Part shown: piece by piece, positions 45,601 to 52,955 of the stretch
How positions within the stretch are numbered: position 1 is the first letter of the stretch
Layout of the letters: every line of letters begins with the position of its first letter
NCBI GenBank assembly: GCA_030606285.1
Contig: JAUWGS010000004.1
Coordinates: 73,713-137,712 of the forward strand
Length of the DNA stretch: 64,000 nt
Source: Planctomycetales bacterium
GTDB taxonomy: Bacteria; 4484-113
Direction of reading: 5' to 3'
The notes under the pieces: model-generated
Seen by the model: only the letters and a program-made list of their open reading frames with translations
The model's database searches: none
What the model was told of the DNA's origin: nothing
Translations under genes and position numbers: made by a program

Positions 45601-46304
45601 CTTTCGAGCAGTGCATCCTCAGCCTGTTTGCGCTCGGTGATGTCTTCGAGGATAGTGATGTCGTCATCAGATCCCGGGATTACCCCAGTGTTGATTTTCA
45701 CGGTTCGCTTCTCGCCGTCTTTCCGGACGAGGACAGCTTCGTAGCTTTCAGATGCGCTGCCATCTCTTCGCGCCCTGTGATACTCAAGAACTTGCAGCGC
45801 AACTTCATCCGAATGGAAATCTGTGATTGCCATTTCCCCAAGCAGTTCGCTCTCGGAGTATCCTGTGAGGTCAGCGAGTTTCTTGTTGGCCAGGATAAGG
45901 CATCCGTCTTCGGAGACTTTGGCCATGGGTAATGCCGAATACTCAAAGAGGTTGCGATACCTTTCCTCGCTTTCAGTAAGCGCGACATCGGCCCGTCTGA
46001 GATCCGCTTTTCTCAGGCGCCAGCTTAGCTCGGCGACGACCGTCCCCGTCAGCACTAGCATAATGGCTCTCACGCCTTCTTCGAGAATGCCTGCTACGCC
46101 AATGCCGGTCAAGTGCGAGATCAGCAGCGCGACTGCCAATACAACTGCGATAGTGATGCCGCGACGGCTCCACCACAGAGCGCTAAGGACGACGGGGATG
46201 TAGAAAAGGTGGCTGTAGAGAATCTCTACTTCTAGCACGAAATGGAAGTAGGTCGCGAGCGCGATGCACATCACCACCATGAACGCTGTGATTATGATTC
46301 TCAC
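42603..46304 (-). CDS. Membrane protein with nine tandem PAS domains and no output domain
   Basis: 1233 aa. About three or four N-terminal helices (HLFYIPVVLSALWWSRRGIT, then VVLAVALLISHLTGIGVAGI) are followed by nine PAS/PAC units of ~125 residues. Each is introduced by ESE-YR- or RD-like helices (SEERYRNLF, SEQKYRTLV, AAEELYRTT, SEQRFQQVA, SEEKYRALV, SEERYRSLV) and closed by D(I/V/M)TERK-type linkers. The third has cysteines in EPCDNCPVKAA. The chain ends soon after the ninth PAS (RKISKREPKGGKR). No histidine kinase, GGDEF, EAL or other output domain is visible and no kinase gene lies downstream. It follows pyrH with a structured 116-nt gap. Confidence 0.88.
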   Translation of the reverse strand: MRIIITAFMVVMCIALATYFHFVLEVEILYSHLFYIPVVLSALWWSRRGITIAVVLAVALLISHLTGIGVAGILEEGVRAIMLVLTGTVVAELSWRLRKADLRRADVALTESEERYRNLFEYSALPMAKVSEDGCLILANKKLADLTGYSESELLGEMAITDFHSDEVALQVLEYHRARRDGSASESYEAVLVRKDGEKRTVKINTGVIPGSDDDITILEDITERKQAEDALLESEQKYRTLVETLPQAVTIVQDNKVVFSNPAGLEMTGYQSLAEVEQDNLLSRVVERERERLASYLEARKKGDPDAPDHYFAILQRTNGEEFPAEIYVSPIIYQDRPAQQIVTFDMTEQRQAEEALRSSEKEKHLILDSILEHVVFHDASFKIRWANKAAADSLSLTPGELTGKHCYELWHGRSEPCDNCPVKAALDEGTSGRIEISTPDRRVWAVRGYPVRDDEGNIVGAVEFAVEITERKRAEDALRAAEELYRTTIDATDDIVFLRDREGRCVHINEALLKAIGIERSEIIGKTLAEVGKLPLENAQLYDEMHRRVVETSNPLSFDDTLVLRNRTMMVETRMWPVKDAAGEVAYVAGFGRDMSQHRKAQDRLQKERDFSTKLIQASPAFFIAIDGEGKIALINDAMLSALGYDSEEVIGKDYLSKLMFKKDRDSAKDGFKAIRARTSPAPQEHRIRAKDGRELLVEWRGGPVFDEKGDFEFVFGYGVDITERKRAEEELRRMATAVVCSNDAVTFQDLDGTVTGWNQAAERMYGYSASEVIGKNISEILPGRTKEDVGQFLRAEAGPEPVTHVETRRETKNGRILDVMVTFSPVLADDKVIGFTTIERDITERKLAEEKLRDSEQRFQQVAENAQEWIWEVDADGLYTYASPVVEKVLGYKPEELVGRKHFYDLFLPDRHDELKKTAFEVFRKKQAFREFANANMHKDGHEVWLLTSGVPLLDDKGNLIGYRGADTDVTERKQAENALLESEEKYRALVDSIQDGVFIIQDEKLVFVNEAFARMAGFTAEELTGTKFQNLVAPEDLEMVADRYRRRQTGEDVPREYEFKVLHKDGTTRVVVNMQVGLVPYRGAVASMGTLKDITERKRAERALRESEERYRSLVEQTQVPISVIQGFVHVYVNPAYCRLLGYEDPDELLGKPLEATIAPPDREMVRERYRKRLAGIEVPSVYELRHLRKDGSIVWVEASVQLREFEGRPAVQAASRKISKREPKGGKR

Positions 46305-46319
46305 TTTGTTCTTGGCCTC

Positions 46320-46397
46320 CTCCAGCTTTAGTTGGAGTCCGGTCCTTCAGCGACCGGTGTGTTTCAATATCGAGCTTTCGCCTTATTTAGTTAAGGC
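46320..46397 (-). promoter_or_regulatory. Structured leader between pyrH and the PAS protein
   Basis: Three successive hairpins: CTCCA (46320-46324) with TGGAG (46333-46337); CCGGTC (46339-46344) with GACCGG (46352-46357); GCCTTA (46380-46385) with TAAGGC (46392-46397). The last may terminate pyrH. The other two lie in the PAS gene's 5' region. No known riboswitch consensus was matched. Confidence 0.4.
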
Positions 46398-46420
46398 ACA
46401 CTCGATAGACTGGCGGGCGA

Positions 46421-47140
46421 TCAACGCTCGCCGGAGGCATTGACCAGCGTGCCGACCTTCTCGCCACGTGTGGCTGCGGGAAGCATTCCCGGCTTTAGAA
46501 TGTTGAACACGACGACCGGCAGGTTGTTGTCCCGGCAGAGGGTGAAGGCGGTCGAGTCGAGAATCTGCAGATTTTTTGCGATGGCCTCGTTGAAGCTGAC
46601 GGCGTCGTAGAGCCTCGCGTCAGGATGCTCCTCTGGGTCATTGTCGTAAACTCCATCCACGCGTGTGCCCTTGAACACGACTTGGGCGCCGATTTCCAGT
46701 GCCCGTTGCACCGCAGCGGTGTCGGTTGAGAAGTAGGGGCGACCCATCCCCCCGACGAGCAGAACAATGCGTCCCTTTTCGAGATGGCGGATGGCGCGGC
46801 GCCTGATGTAGGGCTCCGCAACCTCGTCCATTCTCACGGAGGTGACGAGTCGCGTCTCCCCGCCCAGGGATTCGAGGACATCCTGCAGCGCGAGCCCGTT
46901 GATCACGGTTGCGAGCATCCCGATGTGGTCGCCCGTTGCGCGCCCGTAGCCGTCGTTAGTGAGCGAAGCTCCACGAAACAGGTTGCCCCCGCCGATGAGG
47001 ACGGCGACGTGCGCCCCGAGCTGTTGCGCTTCGAGTATCTCGCGCCCGAAAATTGTCAGTGTTGCCCGATGGAAGCCCGTTTCCTCAGGGCCGTGCAGTA
47101 CTTCGCCGGATAGTTTCAGCAAAATTCGCTGGTAAGCCAC
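46421..47140 (-). CDS. pyrH: UMP kinase
   Basis: Phosphorylates UMP to UDP. 239 aa from GTG 47140 (VAYQRILLKLSGEVLHG); longer frames exist upstream, but family members begin about here. Amino-acid kinase motifs: LLKLSGE, VLIGGGNLFRG, DHIGMLATVINGLAL, GGMGRPYFSTDTAAVQRALE and the KGTRVDGVYDNDPE loop. A TAGAAT -10 box (47148-47153, reverse strand) ends 7 nt before the GTG, another leaderless layout. frr, its usual neighbour, is elsewhere (12 kb). Confidence 0.95.
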   Translation of the reverse strand: MAYQRILLKLSGEVLHGPEETGFHRATLTIFGREILEAQQLGAHVAVLIGGGNLFRGASLTNDGYGRATGDHIGMLATVINGLALQDVLESLGGETRLVTSVRMDEVAEPYIRRRAIRHLEKGRIVLLVGGMGRPYFSTDTAAVQRALEIGAQVVFKGTRVDGVYDNDPEEHPDARLYDAVSFNEAIAKNLQILDSTAFTLCRDNNLPVVVFNILKPGMLPAATRGEKVGTLVNASGER

Positions 47141-47218
47141 GAGGCAGATTCTACCAGATAGCATTATTTGGGATACAATATTAGGCTGGCTGTGTCCCTG
47201 CGACGTCGCCAATGAACC

Positions 47219-47247
47219 TTGACAGTGCCGACCTGGCAGCCTATAGT
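47219..47247 (+). promoter_or_regulatory. Promoter of the tRNA-Lys/tRNA-Glu pair
   Basis: TTGACA (47219-47224), 17 bp, TATAGT (47242-47247), about 50 nt before tRNA-Lys. Confidence 0.75.
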
Positions 47248-47297
47248 CTCGCGGCGGATTTCACCTGTGGTAGGCTTTGCCGGTGGCGTTACGATAT

Positions 47298-47369
47298 GAG
47301 CCATTAGCTCAGTGGTAGAGCATCGGACTTTTAATCCGAGTGTCGCAGGTTCGAATCCTGCATGGCTCG
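47298..47369 (+). tRNA. tRNA-Lys (anticodon TTT)
   Basis: Acceptor GAGCCAT/ATGGCTC; anticodon stem TCGGA/TCCGA with loop CTTTTAA; T-arm GCAGGTTCGAATCCTGC; discriminator G. CCA not encoded. Followed 5 nt later by tRNA-Glu. Confidence 0.95.
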
Positions 47370-47374
47370 CTTTC

Positions 47375-47447
47375 GGCCCCATCGTCTAGTGGACTAGGAC
47401 ATCACTCTTTCAAGGTGAAAACGCGGGTTCAATTCCCGCTGGGGCTA
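47375..47447 (+). tRNA. tRNA-Glu (anticodon TTC)
   Basis: Acceptor GGCCCCA pairs with TGGGGCT (the first pair is G-U). The anticodon loop CTTTCAA gives TTC. T-arm GCGGGTTCAATTCCCGC; discriminator A. CCA not encoded. The last 22 nt (47426-47447) recur exactly at 48112-48133. Confidence 0.93.
47426..47447 (+). repeat. 22-bp direct repeat, left copy (3' end of tRNA-Glu, attL-like)
   Basis: Covers the T-loop, the 3' T-stem and the acceptor end of tRNA-Glu. The identical 22 bp recur at 48112-48133 in the same orientation; flanking bases differ on both sides. Confidence 0.85.
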
Positions 47448-47561
47448 AGTTTCTTTCAGTCTTCGCAATTGGAGAGGTTCACAGAAGGTGTACCGCGAGA
47501 CAGAAGATATCCCGGAGATTCTAGTTGCGGTCTATGTGAAATGCACCTCTAGGTTGTGCAC

Positions 47562-47786
47562 TTACAGGAGGTCTATCAGCTCCTCTCTGGTTATGCCCGC
47601 CTGCTTGAGGATTTCCGTCAGCGTTCCCTGCGGCAAATCCCTCTTGTGGTATGGGACGACAGTTCTGCGCTTCGTCTCAGGATGGTAATAGACGTGATGG
47701 CTTCCTCGAACTCGATCCAGCACGAATCCCCGCTTCTTCAGAATCCCGATGACCTTATCGGCAGTAAGTGAAGGCAGCTTAGGCAT
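47562..47786 (-). CDS. hicA: HicA-type mRNA interferase toxin
   Basis: 74 aa, a dsRBD-like fold typical of HicA. The catalytic histidine lies in GSHHVYYHPETKRR, followed by TVVPYHKRDLPQGTLTEILKQ (split by the usual KR loop) and AGITREELIDLL. HicA cleaves mRNA. It starts inside the last codons of hicB (8-nt overlap), so expression is coupled with the antitoxin. Lies within the tRNA-flanked element. Confidence 0.93.
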   Translation of the reverse strand: MPKLPSLTADKVIGILKKRGFVLDRVRGSHHVYYHPETKRRTVVPYHKRDLPQGTLTEILKQAGITREELIDLL

Positions 47787-48012
47787 GGGTTTCTACGCTG
47801 AGTGAATACTCCAGAGTGTCTTCGTCTGTCGGTATGTCCTCGCTGTGTTTACGGAGACTCTCGATATATGCCGTGATAGCTTCCCGCGCCATCTCGATGG
47901 CTTCCTCCACAGTGTCGCCAAAGGTTACGCAACCTGGCAGAGTCGGAACAGTTACCGTATAACCGCCCTCCGGCTCCTTCTTCAGAAGAATTTTGTATCG
48001 GACTGACTTCAT
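47779..48012 (-). CDS. hicB: HicB-type antitoxin
   Basis: 77 aa with the partial RNase H-like fold: YKILLKKEPEGGYTVTVPTL, then PGCVTFGDTVEEAIEMAREA and ITAYIESLRKH. It lacks a long C-terminal DNA-binding domain, so promoter control by this protein is uncertain. AAGGTGA precedes the ATG; a TACAAT -10 box is at 48032-48037 (reverse strand). The antitoxin gene is first, unlike the classical hicAB order. Confidence 0.92.
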   Translation of the reverse strand: MKSVRYKILLKKEPEGGYTVTVPTLPGCVTFGDTVEEAIEMAREAITAYIESLRKHSEDIPTDEDTLEYSLSVETHA

Positions 48013-48111
48013 AGAATCACCTTGCAGAAGTATTGTAACAGAAAGCCGCTACTGGACGCGGGTGCTTAGAGACCGAGAGACGACAGAGGGCACACGCCAG
48101 GCGAAGATATT

Positions 48112-48133
48112 GGTTCAATTCCCGCTGGGGCTA
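48112..48133 (+). repeat. 22-bp direct repeat, right copy (orphan tRNA-Glu 3' end, attR-like)
   Basis: Identical to 47426-47447 but without any tRNA body in front of it, so it is not a functional tRNA gene. Confidence 0.85.
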
Positions 48134-48164
48134 TTCTTTGCTCGCCCGTGCCCGCGTGCAAGTC

Positions 48165-48193
48165 TTGCGCTCGCACGCCCGCGCGGCTACAAT
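48165..48193 (+). promoter_or_regulatory. Putative promoter of the M3 peptidase gene
   Basis: TTGCGC (48165-48170), 17 bp, TACAAT (48188-48193), about 100 nt before the start codon and just outside the hicBA element. Confidence 0.4.
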
Positions 48194-48292
48194 GTGGCAT
48201 GCCGCGCCCCGAGCATTTAGCGCCGGGGCAGCGCTGTGGAAGGCGCACCGCGAAATCACATGTGCAATGGGTAACGTGCCCGAGGAGTTCAA

Positions 48293-50104
48293 ATGGCTGA
48301 AGGAAAACAGGGCGTAACGTGGGATCTAACGAGCTTCTTCCCCGAGTTCAACGGGGAAGAGATGCTCAACTTCAAGAAGCAGCTCGAAGCCGACATCGTT
48401 CAGCTCCAGGAGATGGCTGGCGGGCTGGCGCCGCTCAAATCAACGAATGCGAAGCAGTGGGAGGAGGTTATTCTTATAGCGGAGGACTTCTACGTCCGGC
48501 TGGGGCACATCCACTCCTATGTGCACTGCTTGAAAACCGCGCACACTGACCAGGAAGAATACTCGCAGGAAGAAGCGAAGCTGATGAAGCTCATCGCCGA
48601 ATACGAGAAGTTCGTCGTGGACGTGATGCACGGGTTCAAGCACGCCACCGATAAGGTTTTCGAAACCTTCACCCGCCGCCGGAAGCTCAAGCCCATCGCG
48701 CACTCTCTCCGCAAGACGCGCGAAAAAGCCATGCACACGATGACGCGCGAAGAAGAGAAGCTCGCCGCAGACTTGAACGTGGACGGGCTTCGCGCCTGGG
48801 GACGGCTTTATGACAAGGTCTCGGGCAAACTCGAATTCGAAATGGACTATCCCGACGGGCGCAAGGGGATGAAGCCAATATCCCAGTGGCGCTCGCTGAT
48901 GTCCGACGCCGACCGCAAAGTCGGCAAAGCTGCCTTTGAGGGCGGCAACAGAGCTTGGCAAAGCATCGAGGATACCTGCGCTGCTGCACTCAACGCCATA
49001 TCGGGCACGCGGCTTACGCTCAACAAACATCGCGGCTACGACCATTACCTGGAGATCGCGCTCTTCCAGTCACAGATTACGCGTCCGACGCTGGACGCAA
49101 TGTACCAGGCTATCCACGAAAACATTGAAATCGGCCGCGAGATCTTCCGCGCGAAGGCGAAGTTCATGGACCGTGACGGCATCTACTGGTTTGCGCGTGA
49201 AGCCCCGCTGCCCCTCGAATCCGCCGAGCGCTTTAATTGGAAACAGGGCGTGGACATGGTGAACCGCGCATTCTCGACCGTGTACCCGAAGATCGGGAGG
49301 TACTACCGCTCGTTCCTGAATAAGCGCTGGCTGGAATCGGAAGTTCGTCCGCACAAGCTTCCCGGCGCGTACTGCACCGGCTCAGAGCTCACGCGCGAGC
49401 AGCGTGTGTATATGACCTTCAACGGCGCGCTCAGTGACGTGACTACGATGGCGCACGAAGTTGGGCACGCCTTCCACGGGCACGTGCTCAAGGATATGCG
49501 CCCGATGGCTCAGCAGTACCCGATGACGCTCGCCGAAACCGCGTCCATCTTCGGCGAGCATATCCTGGCGGAAGGCATCTACGAGGACGACCGCATCAGC
49601 GACGACCAGAAGCTATTAATGCTCGACGGCGACCTGGGCGGGGACGCGGTGCTGCTGCTGGACATCACGGTGCGCTTCGAGTTCGAGAAGGCGCTGCACG
49701 ACGAGCGCGCGAACGGCGAACTGAGCGTCGAGCGGCTCAAAGAGCTGATGCTGGAGAAGCAGCGCGAGGTGTTCGGCGACTGCATGATTGAAGAAAGCGC
49801 CGACCCGATGTTCTGGGCGAGCAAGCTGCACTTCTACATCACCGGCGTGACGTTCTACAACTTCCCGTATACTTTCGGGTTCCTGATTGCGCGCGCGCTC
49901 TACAGCCTGCTCAAGCAGGAAGGTCCGTCGTTCCTGCCGCGCTACGAGGAGTTCTTGAAGCTCTCGGGTTCCGACACGGTCGAAAACGTCGTGAAGCGCT
50001 CCATCGGCGGAGACACCACCGACCCCGCCTTCTGGACCAGGGCCATCCAGAGCCTGGAAGAGCCGCTGGCGAGATATAAGGAGCTACTCTCGAAGCAGAG
50101 GTAG
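48293..50104 (+). CDS. pepF: M3-family oligoendopeptidase (PepF-like)
   Basis: Cytosolic zinc peptidase degrading short peptides. 603 aa, the usual size for PepF. It opens VTWDLTSFFPEF. The zinc site MAHEVGHAFHGH is near residue 388, with the third ligand in MTLAETASIFGEHI about 25 residues on. The C-terminal NFPYTFGFLIARALY and FWTRAIQSLEE are conserved. AGGAG precedes ATG 48293. It converges on the three-gene operon, with only 5 nt between stop codons. Confidence 0.93.
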   Translation: MAEGKQGVTWDLTSFFPEFNGEEMLNFKKQLEADIVQLQEMAGGLAPLKSTNAKQWEEVILIAEDFYVRLGHIHSYVHCLKTAHTDQEEYSQEEAKLMKLIAEYEKFVVDVMHGFKHATDKVFETFTRRRKLKPIAHSLRKTREKAMHTMTREEEKLAADLNVDGLRAWGRLYDKVSGKLEFEMDYPDGRKGMKPISQWRSLMSDADRKVGKAAFEGGNRAWQSIEDTCAAALNAISGTRLTLNKHRGYDHYLEIALFQSQITRPTLDAMYQAIHENIEIGREIFRAKAKFMDRDGIYWFAREAPLPLESAERFNWKQGVDMVNRAFSTVYPKIGRYYRSFLNKRWLESEVRPHKLPGAYCTGSELTREQRVYMTFNGALSDVTTMAHEVGHAFHGHVLKDMRPMAQQYPMTLAETASIFGEHILAEGIYEDDRISDDQKLLMLDGDLGGDAVLLLDITVRFEFEKALHDERANGELSVERLKELMLEKQREVFGDCMIEESADPMFWASKLHFYITGVTFYNFPYTFGFLIARALYSLLKQEGPSFLPRYEEFLKLSGSDTVENVVKRSIGGDTTDPAFWTRAIQSLEEPLARYKELLSKQR

Positions 50105-50109
50105 GGCAG

Positions 50110-50598
50110 TCAGCTCGATTGGCTTTCGAAAAGCTCTATCACTCCAAGTATCTGAGCTTTTTTATCCGCCACAAGGCTGTAACCGTCCAATCCCGGGTCC
50201 TTCCGCAAGTAGCCTTTTCTCGCTAGTTCCTTTAGTAGATTTTGAACGCGTCTTTTGGGTTTCCCGCCAGACAACTTATGAACTATCACATCGAGCTTCA
50301 CTTGATTCCCTCCGTAATACTGTTTCTTGTGCATCTTGACGAGGAGATTCGCTTCGTCCGCATTAAGTCCATATTGATCCCGTAAGCGTTCAACTGCAGG
50401 CTGAGCTTCTGCCTCTTCCGGCATGTCTACCTCGATTCCCCTCTTCTTCAAAACGTCCACTACTGCTCCTAGAACTCCCTGCTCTACATCAGGCCAAACC
50501 GCCGAGAAGTCGTTTGTGAAGGCTGCACACTCCAGAAGCAGCTCGAAAGGATGCATTCTTAGTTTCCTAGCCGCCTCAATCAGGTCCGTACCGGGCAT
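50110..50598 (-). CDS. Winged-helix-like protein, third gene of the RadA-like operon
   Basis: 162 aa, unrecognised. An N-terminal helical part (IEAARKLRMHPFELLLECAA) is followed by a C-terminal region that reads like a winged helix (VKLDVIVHKLSGGKPKRRVQ, then NLLKELARKGYLRKDPGLDG). It overlaps the upstream coiled-coil gene by 23 nt, so it is surely cotranscribed. The putative DNA-binding fold suggests a regulator or a DNA-contacting subunit. Confidence 0.65.
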   Translation of the reverse strand: MPGTDLIEAARKLRMHPFELLLECAAFTNDFSAVWPDVEQGVLGAVVDVLKKRGIEVDMPEEAEAQPAVERLRDQYGLNADEANLLVKMHKKQYYGGNQVKLDVIVHKLSGGKPKRRVQNLLKELARKGYLRKDPGLDGYSLVADKKAQILGVIELFESQSS

Positions 50599-51637
50599 AC
50601 AGCGCCTCCTCTATCTCATGAGGTAATTGGCCGAAACGAAAACTCACTTCCTTACCTTCTACCTCACTATATGCGCCCTCCTTTTTTGATGGGTCTTCCT
50701 CCGTTTCTAAACCGAGGAATCGCTCTTCCGAAAAGAATTTTACGTTTGAGGGTTTTTCAAGCCACAAGAAAATATCGAATAACAGTCTTAAGTAATGTTG
50801 AACTCTCGGGCTCTGCTGGTCGTGCTGAAGCTGTTCCCAAACCTTCGTCGGCACAGGAACGAATAGAACATACCGTCCACTACTGGTATTGTGCCAGCTG
50901 TAAAGCTCAATTGGCTCCTCAGCATCCTCCTCACTCACATCTCGACTCAGAGCACCTGGAAACTGCTTCTCAATTCTCCTTTCGACCTCTTGCATTTGAG
51001 ATTTAAGAACTTGCGCTACTGACACCGCCTGAGGGTCGATTTCGCTAAGGAACCTCTTGCACTGCTCCCAATCCTTCTTAAGCTGCTGAACCTCAGCGTC
51101 TTCGCTTGAGGCCTTTTCGAATTTGCGTTTAGCTAGCAGAATTCGCTGACGGTCGCTAGCTCCACCGAGAATTGTGGTTTCTGTTGCGTCAAGATACGTG
51201 CCTAATGCTCCCCTACATTCTTCCTTATGCCTTTCTTCTATCGCTGATTTTTCCAGATCAAGCTGGTCCTTTTCTTTAGTACGTGAGCTAATCTCCCTCT
51301 GCAAATCATCATAGAGGCTCCTGCAGCTGCTAACTCCATCTTCACGCTCACTCAAAGATTCTCTAGTCTTTTCAAGGTGCGTTTCTAATTTCTGACGTTT
51401 CGCGGTAAGCTCACAAATCTCATCATTAACGCGGTCGATGTTCTCGGCGATTCTGTCAAGTTCGCTCCTAAACTGCTCCCCCTCCTGTAGGGCATACTTC
51501 AGTTCCTGGGCGCGCTGCCTGCGCTGCTCGATTAGTGCGCTAAGGTCTGTCTCGAACTTGGTCAAGCGCTTGCCGATTTCCCTTAGCACGTCTCTTGACT
51601 GCAAGGTTTCCTGTTTCAGTATCTCACTGAGATTCAT
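50576..51637 (-). CDS. Coiled-coil protein, second gene of the RadA-like operon
   Basis: 353 aa. Residues ~15-165 are an almost continuous charged coiled coil (EIGKRLTKFETDLSALIEQR, LDRIAENIDRVNDEICELTA, QKLETHLEKTRESLSEREDG). A short linker is followed by a C-terminal globular domain (about 215-353) with IELYSWHNTSSGRYVLFVPV and HYLRLLFDIFLWLEKPSNVK. The layout is reminiscent of SMC-like arms, but no ATPase motifs are present; the ATPase is the preceding gene, with which it overlaps by 4 nt (ATGA). Not matched to any known family. Confidence 0.7.
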   Translation of the reverse strand: MNLSEILKQETLQSRDVLREIGKRLTKFETDLSALIEQRRQRAQELKYALQEGEQFRSELDRIAENIDRVNDEICELTAKRQKLETHLEKTRESLSEREDGVSSCRSLYDDLQREISSRTKEKDQLDLEKSAIEERHKEECRGALGTYLDATETTILGGASDRQRILLAKRKFEKASSEDAEVQQLKKDWEQCKRFLSEIDPQAVSVAQVLKSQMQEVERRIEKQFPGALSRDVSEEDAEEPIELYSWHNTSSGRYVLFVPVPTKVWEQLQHDQQSPRVQHYLRLLFDIFLWLEKPSNVKFFSEERFLGLETEEDPSKKEGAYSEVEGKEVSFRFGQLPHEIEEALYARYGPD

Positions 51638-52932
51638 TTCGTCTTGTCCTCGGAATTAGACGGGATATTCTCGCGCTTTAGGTCAGTCCACGTCTTGTAT
51701 AATACTTCCTCCAAGGTATCACAGCCAACAAGACTACAGGTTTTTCCGATTTCAGGTCGGAGAATCCGTGCTGTTTCGCCGGCGCAGAACACCTTAAGCT
51801 CCTTTCCGAGTTTACCGTCTTTTATCGTTTCCCATAAGTCTTGGACTAAGTCATCACCGACTGGACGCACCGACCGCAGCAAGTCTAGTTCGCCTATATA
51901 GAGGAATGTCGAAGGGATTTCTCTCTGGAGATAGGAACTGAGCAAAGCCATAGCGAGCGCCAAGTCAATGACTCTCTTGTAGAACTTCCCCCCCGGCAGA
52001 TTACACTGGATACTGTAGGAAAGGTCAGCGACATCATCCATATCCGGAATTCCATTGATCGCATGCAAAAGACGCTGTATCTCATCCCTAGGCAAGTTGG
52101 GCGCTGTTATTCGTCCCCTTGTTCCGTACGTGGGTAATGTCACAACAGCTTGTGCTTCGGCTCTGAGAAAGTCCCGCCCGATGAAAGTACGGGCAACTCC
52201 GCCCTGGACTTCGGCAAAGCGGGAAATCCGTAGCATTGTCGTGTTAGGGTCCATCTCGAGCGCTATGGGACGAAAAACAGCGGGTCCATATCTGTTCTTG
52301 GGAACGAAAAGCGGTCGGTAGACAAACGCTTTCTTCATATACATCACGCAATCCACCTTGTGCTCGAGTGTCTTGGGCCCTGCTATTGCGCCCGATTTCG
52401 TGACATGCGTGACCAAGACTGGGGTGAGATTGTTGGCCTTGCAGTTATCGCAGAAGTCGTATATGTGACGATACTGCTTACTTGCCAAGGGCGACACACC
52501 TCTTCCCTGAAGCGAATCAATAACGATCAGCTTCACTCCGTGATATCTCCCACCTTTAGCCAGTACCTGACGAGACAAGTAATTTGGCAGTTCCTTCATG
52601 TCGTAAGTCCATTCTTCGGGGTTAACATTCTCGAATGCCCTTTTCACGTCAGAGGAGGGCCATTCTCGGCCCATCAATCTTGCACGATTCAACAAGTCGG
52701 CCGAGCTCTGCTCGGTCAGGATATATAGGGAAGGAATCCCTCGTCTGCCTAAGTCAAGCGCAATTTGGATTGCCAACGTGGACTTCCCTATACCCGGCTC
52801 ACCCGACAGCAAATATATGCCGCCCGCGACGAGCTTGCCAATCCTGTGCTTCAGCCAGGCTAAATCGTCAGAAAGCGGCACCTCGTTGTAGGCTACATCC
52901 TGAACGCCTAAGAGCCCCTTGCCCTTTCCCAT
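51634..52932 (-). CDS. RadA/Sms-like ATPase without the zinc finger, first gene of the operon
   Basis: 432 aa. It begins directly at the RecA-like core: Walker A GEPGIGKS (44-51), Walker B LIVIDS (135-140), THVTKSGAIAGPKTLEHKVD (175-194) and the RadA-specific KNRYG motif (212-216; KNRFG in typical RadA). The C-terminal Lon-like domain is retained (ALLSSYLQREIPSTFLYIGE, then VRPV). The four-cysteine zinc finger that opens canonical RadA is absent. RadA promotes branch migration; here linkage to a coiled-coil and a wHTH-like gene suggests a specialised paralogue. AT-richer than the flanks. Confidence 0.82.
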   Translation of the reverse strand: MGKGKGLLGVQDVAYNEVPLSDDLAWLKHRIGKLVAGGIYLLSGEPGIGKSTLAIQIALDLGRRGIPSLYILTEQSSADLLNRARLMGREWPSSDVKRAFENVNPEEWTYDMKELPNYLSRQVLAKGGRYHGVKLIVIDSLQGRGVSPLASKQYRHIYDFCDNCKANNLTPVLVTHVTKSGAIAGPKTLEHKVDCVMYMKKAFVYRPLFVPKNRYGPAVFRPIALEMDPNTTMLRISRFAEVQGGVARTFIGRDFLRAEAQAVVTLPTYGTRGRITAPNLPRDEIQRLLHAINGIPDMDDVADLSYSIQCNLPGGKFYKRVIDLALAMALLSSYLQREIPSTFLYIGELDLLRSVRPVGDDLVQDLWETIKDGKLGKELKVFCAGETARILRPEIGKTCSLVGCDTLEEVLYKTWTDLKRENIPSNSEDKTK

Positions 52933-52955
52933 GTAAAAACCTCCCAGCGGTCCTG

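Larger units (their letters stand above)
47448..48133. mobile_element. Minimal tRNA-Glu-integrated element carrying hicBA
   Basis: The segment between the tRNA-Glu 3' end and the second 22-bp copy is bounded exactly as after site-specific integration into a tRNA gene: the intact tRNA is at one end and an orphan tRNA 3' fragment at the other. One copy plus the cargo is 686 bp. The only genes inside are hicB and hicA; no integrase or excisionase is present, so it must have been moved in trans or is a deletion remnant. The remaining ~115 nt after the tRNA and ~100 nt after hicB hold no other gene. Confidence 0.6.

Noticed and set aside
46305-46420. c-di-GMP riboswitch in front of the PAS protein
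   Set aside because: The hairpins present do not contain the GEMM-I or GEMM-II conserved core sequences; kept only as an unclassified structured leader.
48112-48133. Possible second tRNA-Glu gene
   Set aside because: Only the 3' 22 nt are present; there is no acceptor 5' strand, D-arm or anticodon arm before it, so it is a repeat fragment.
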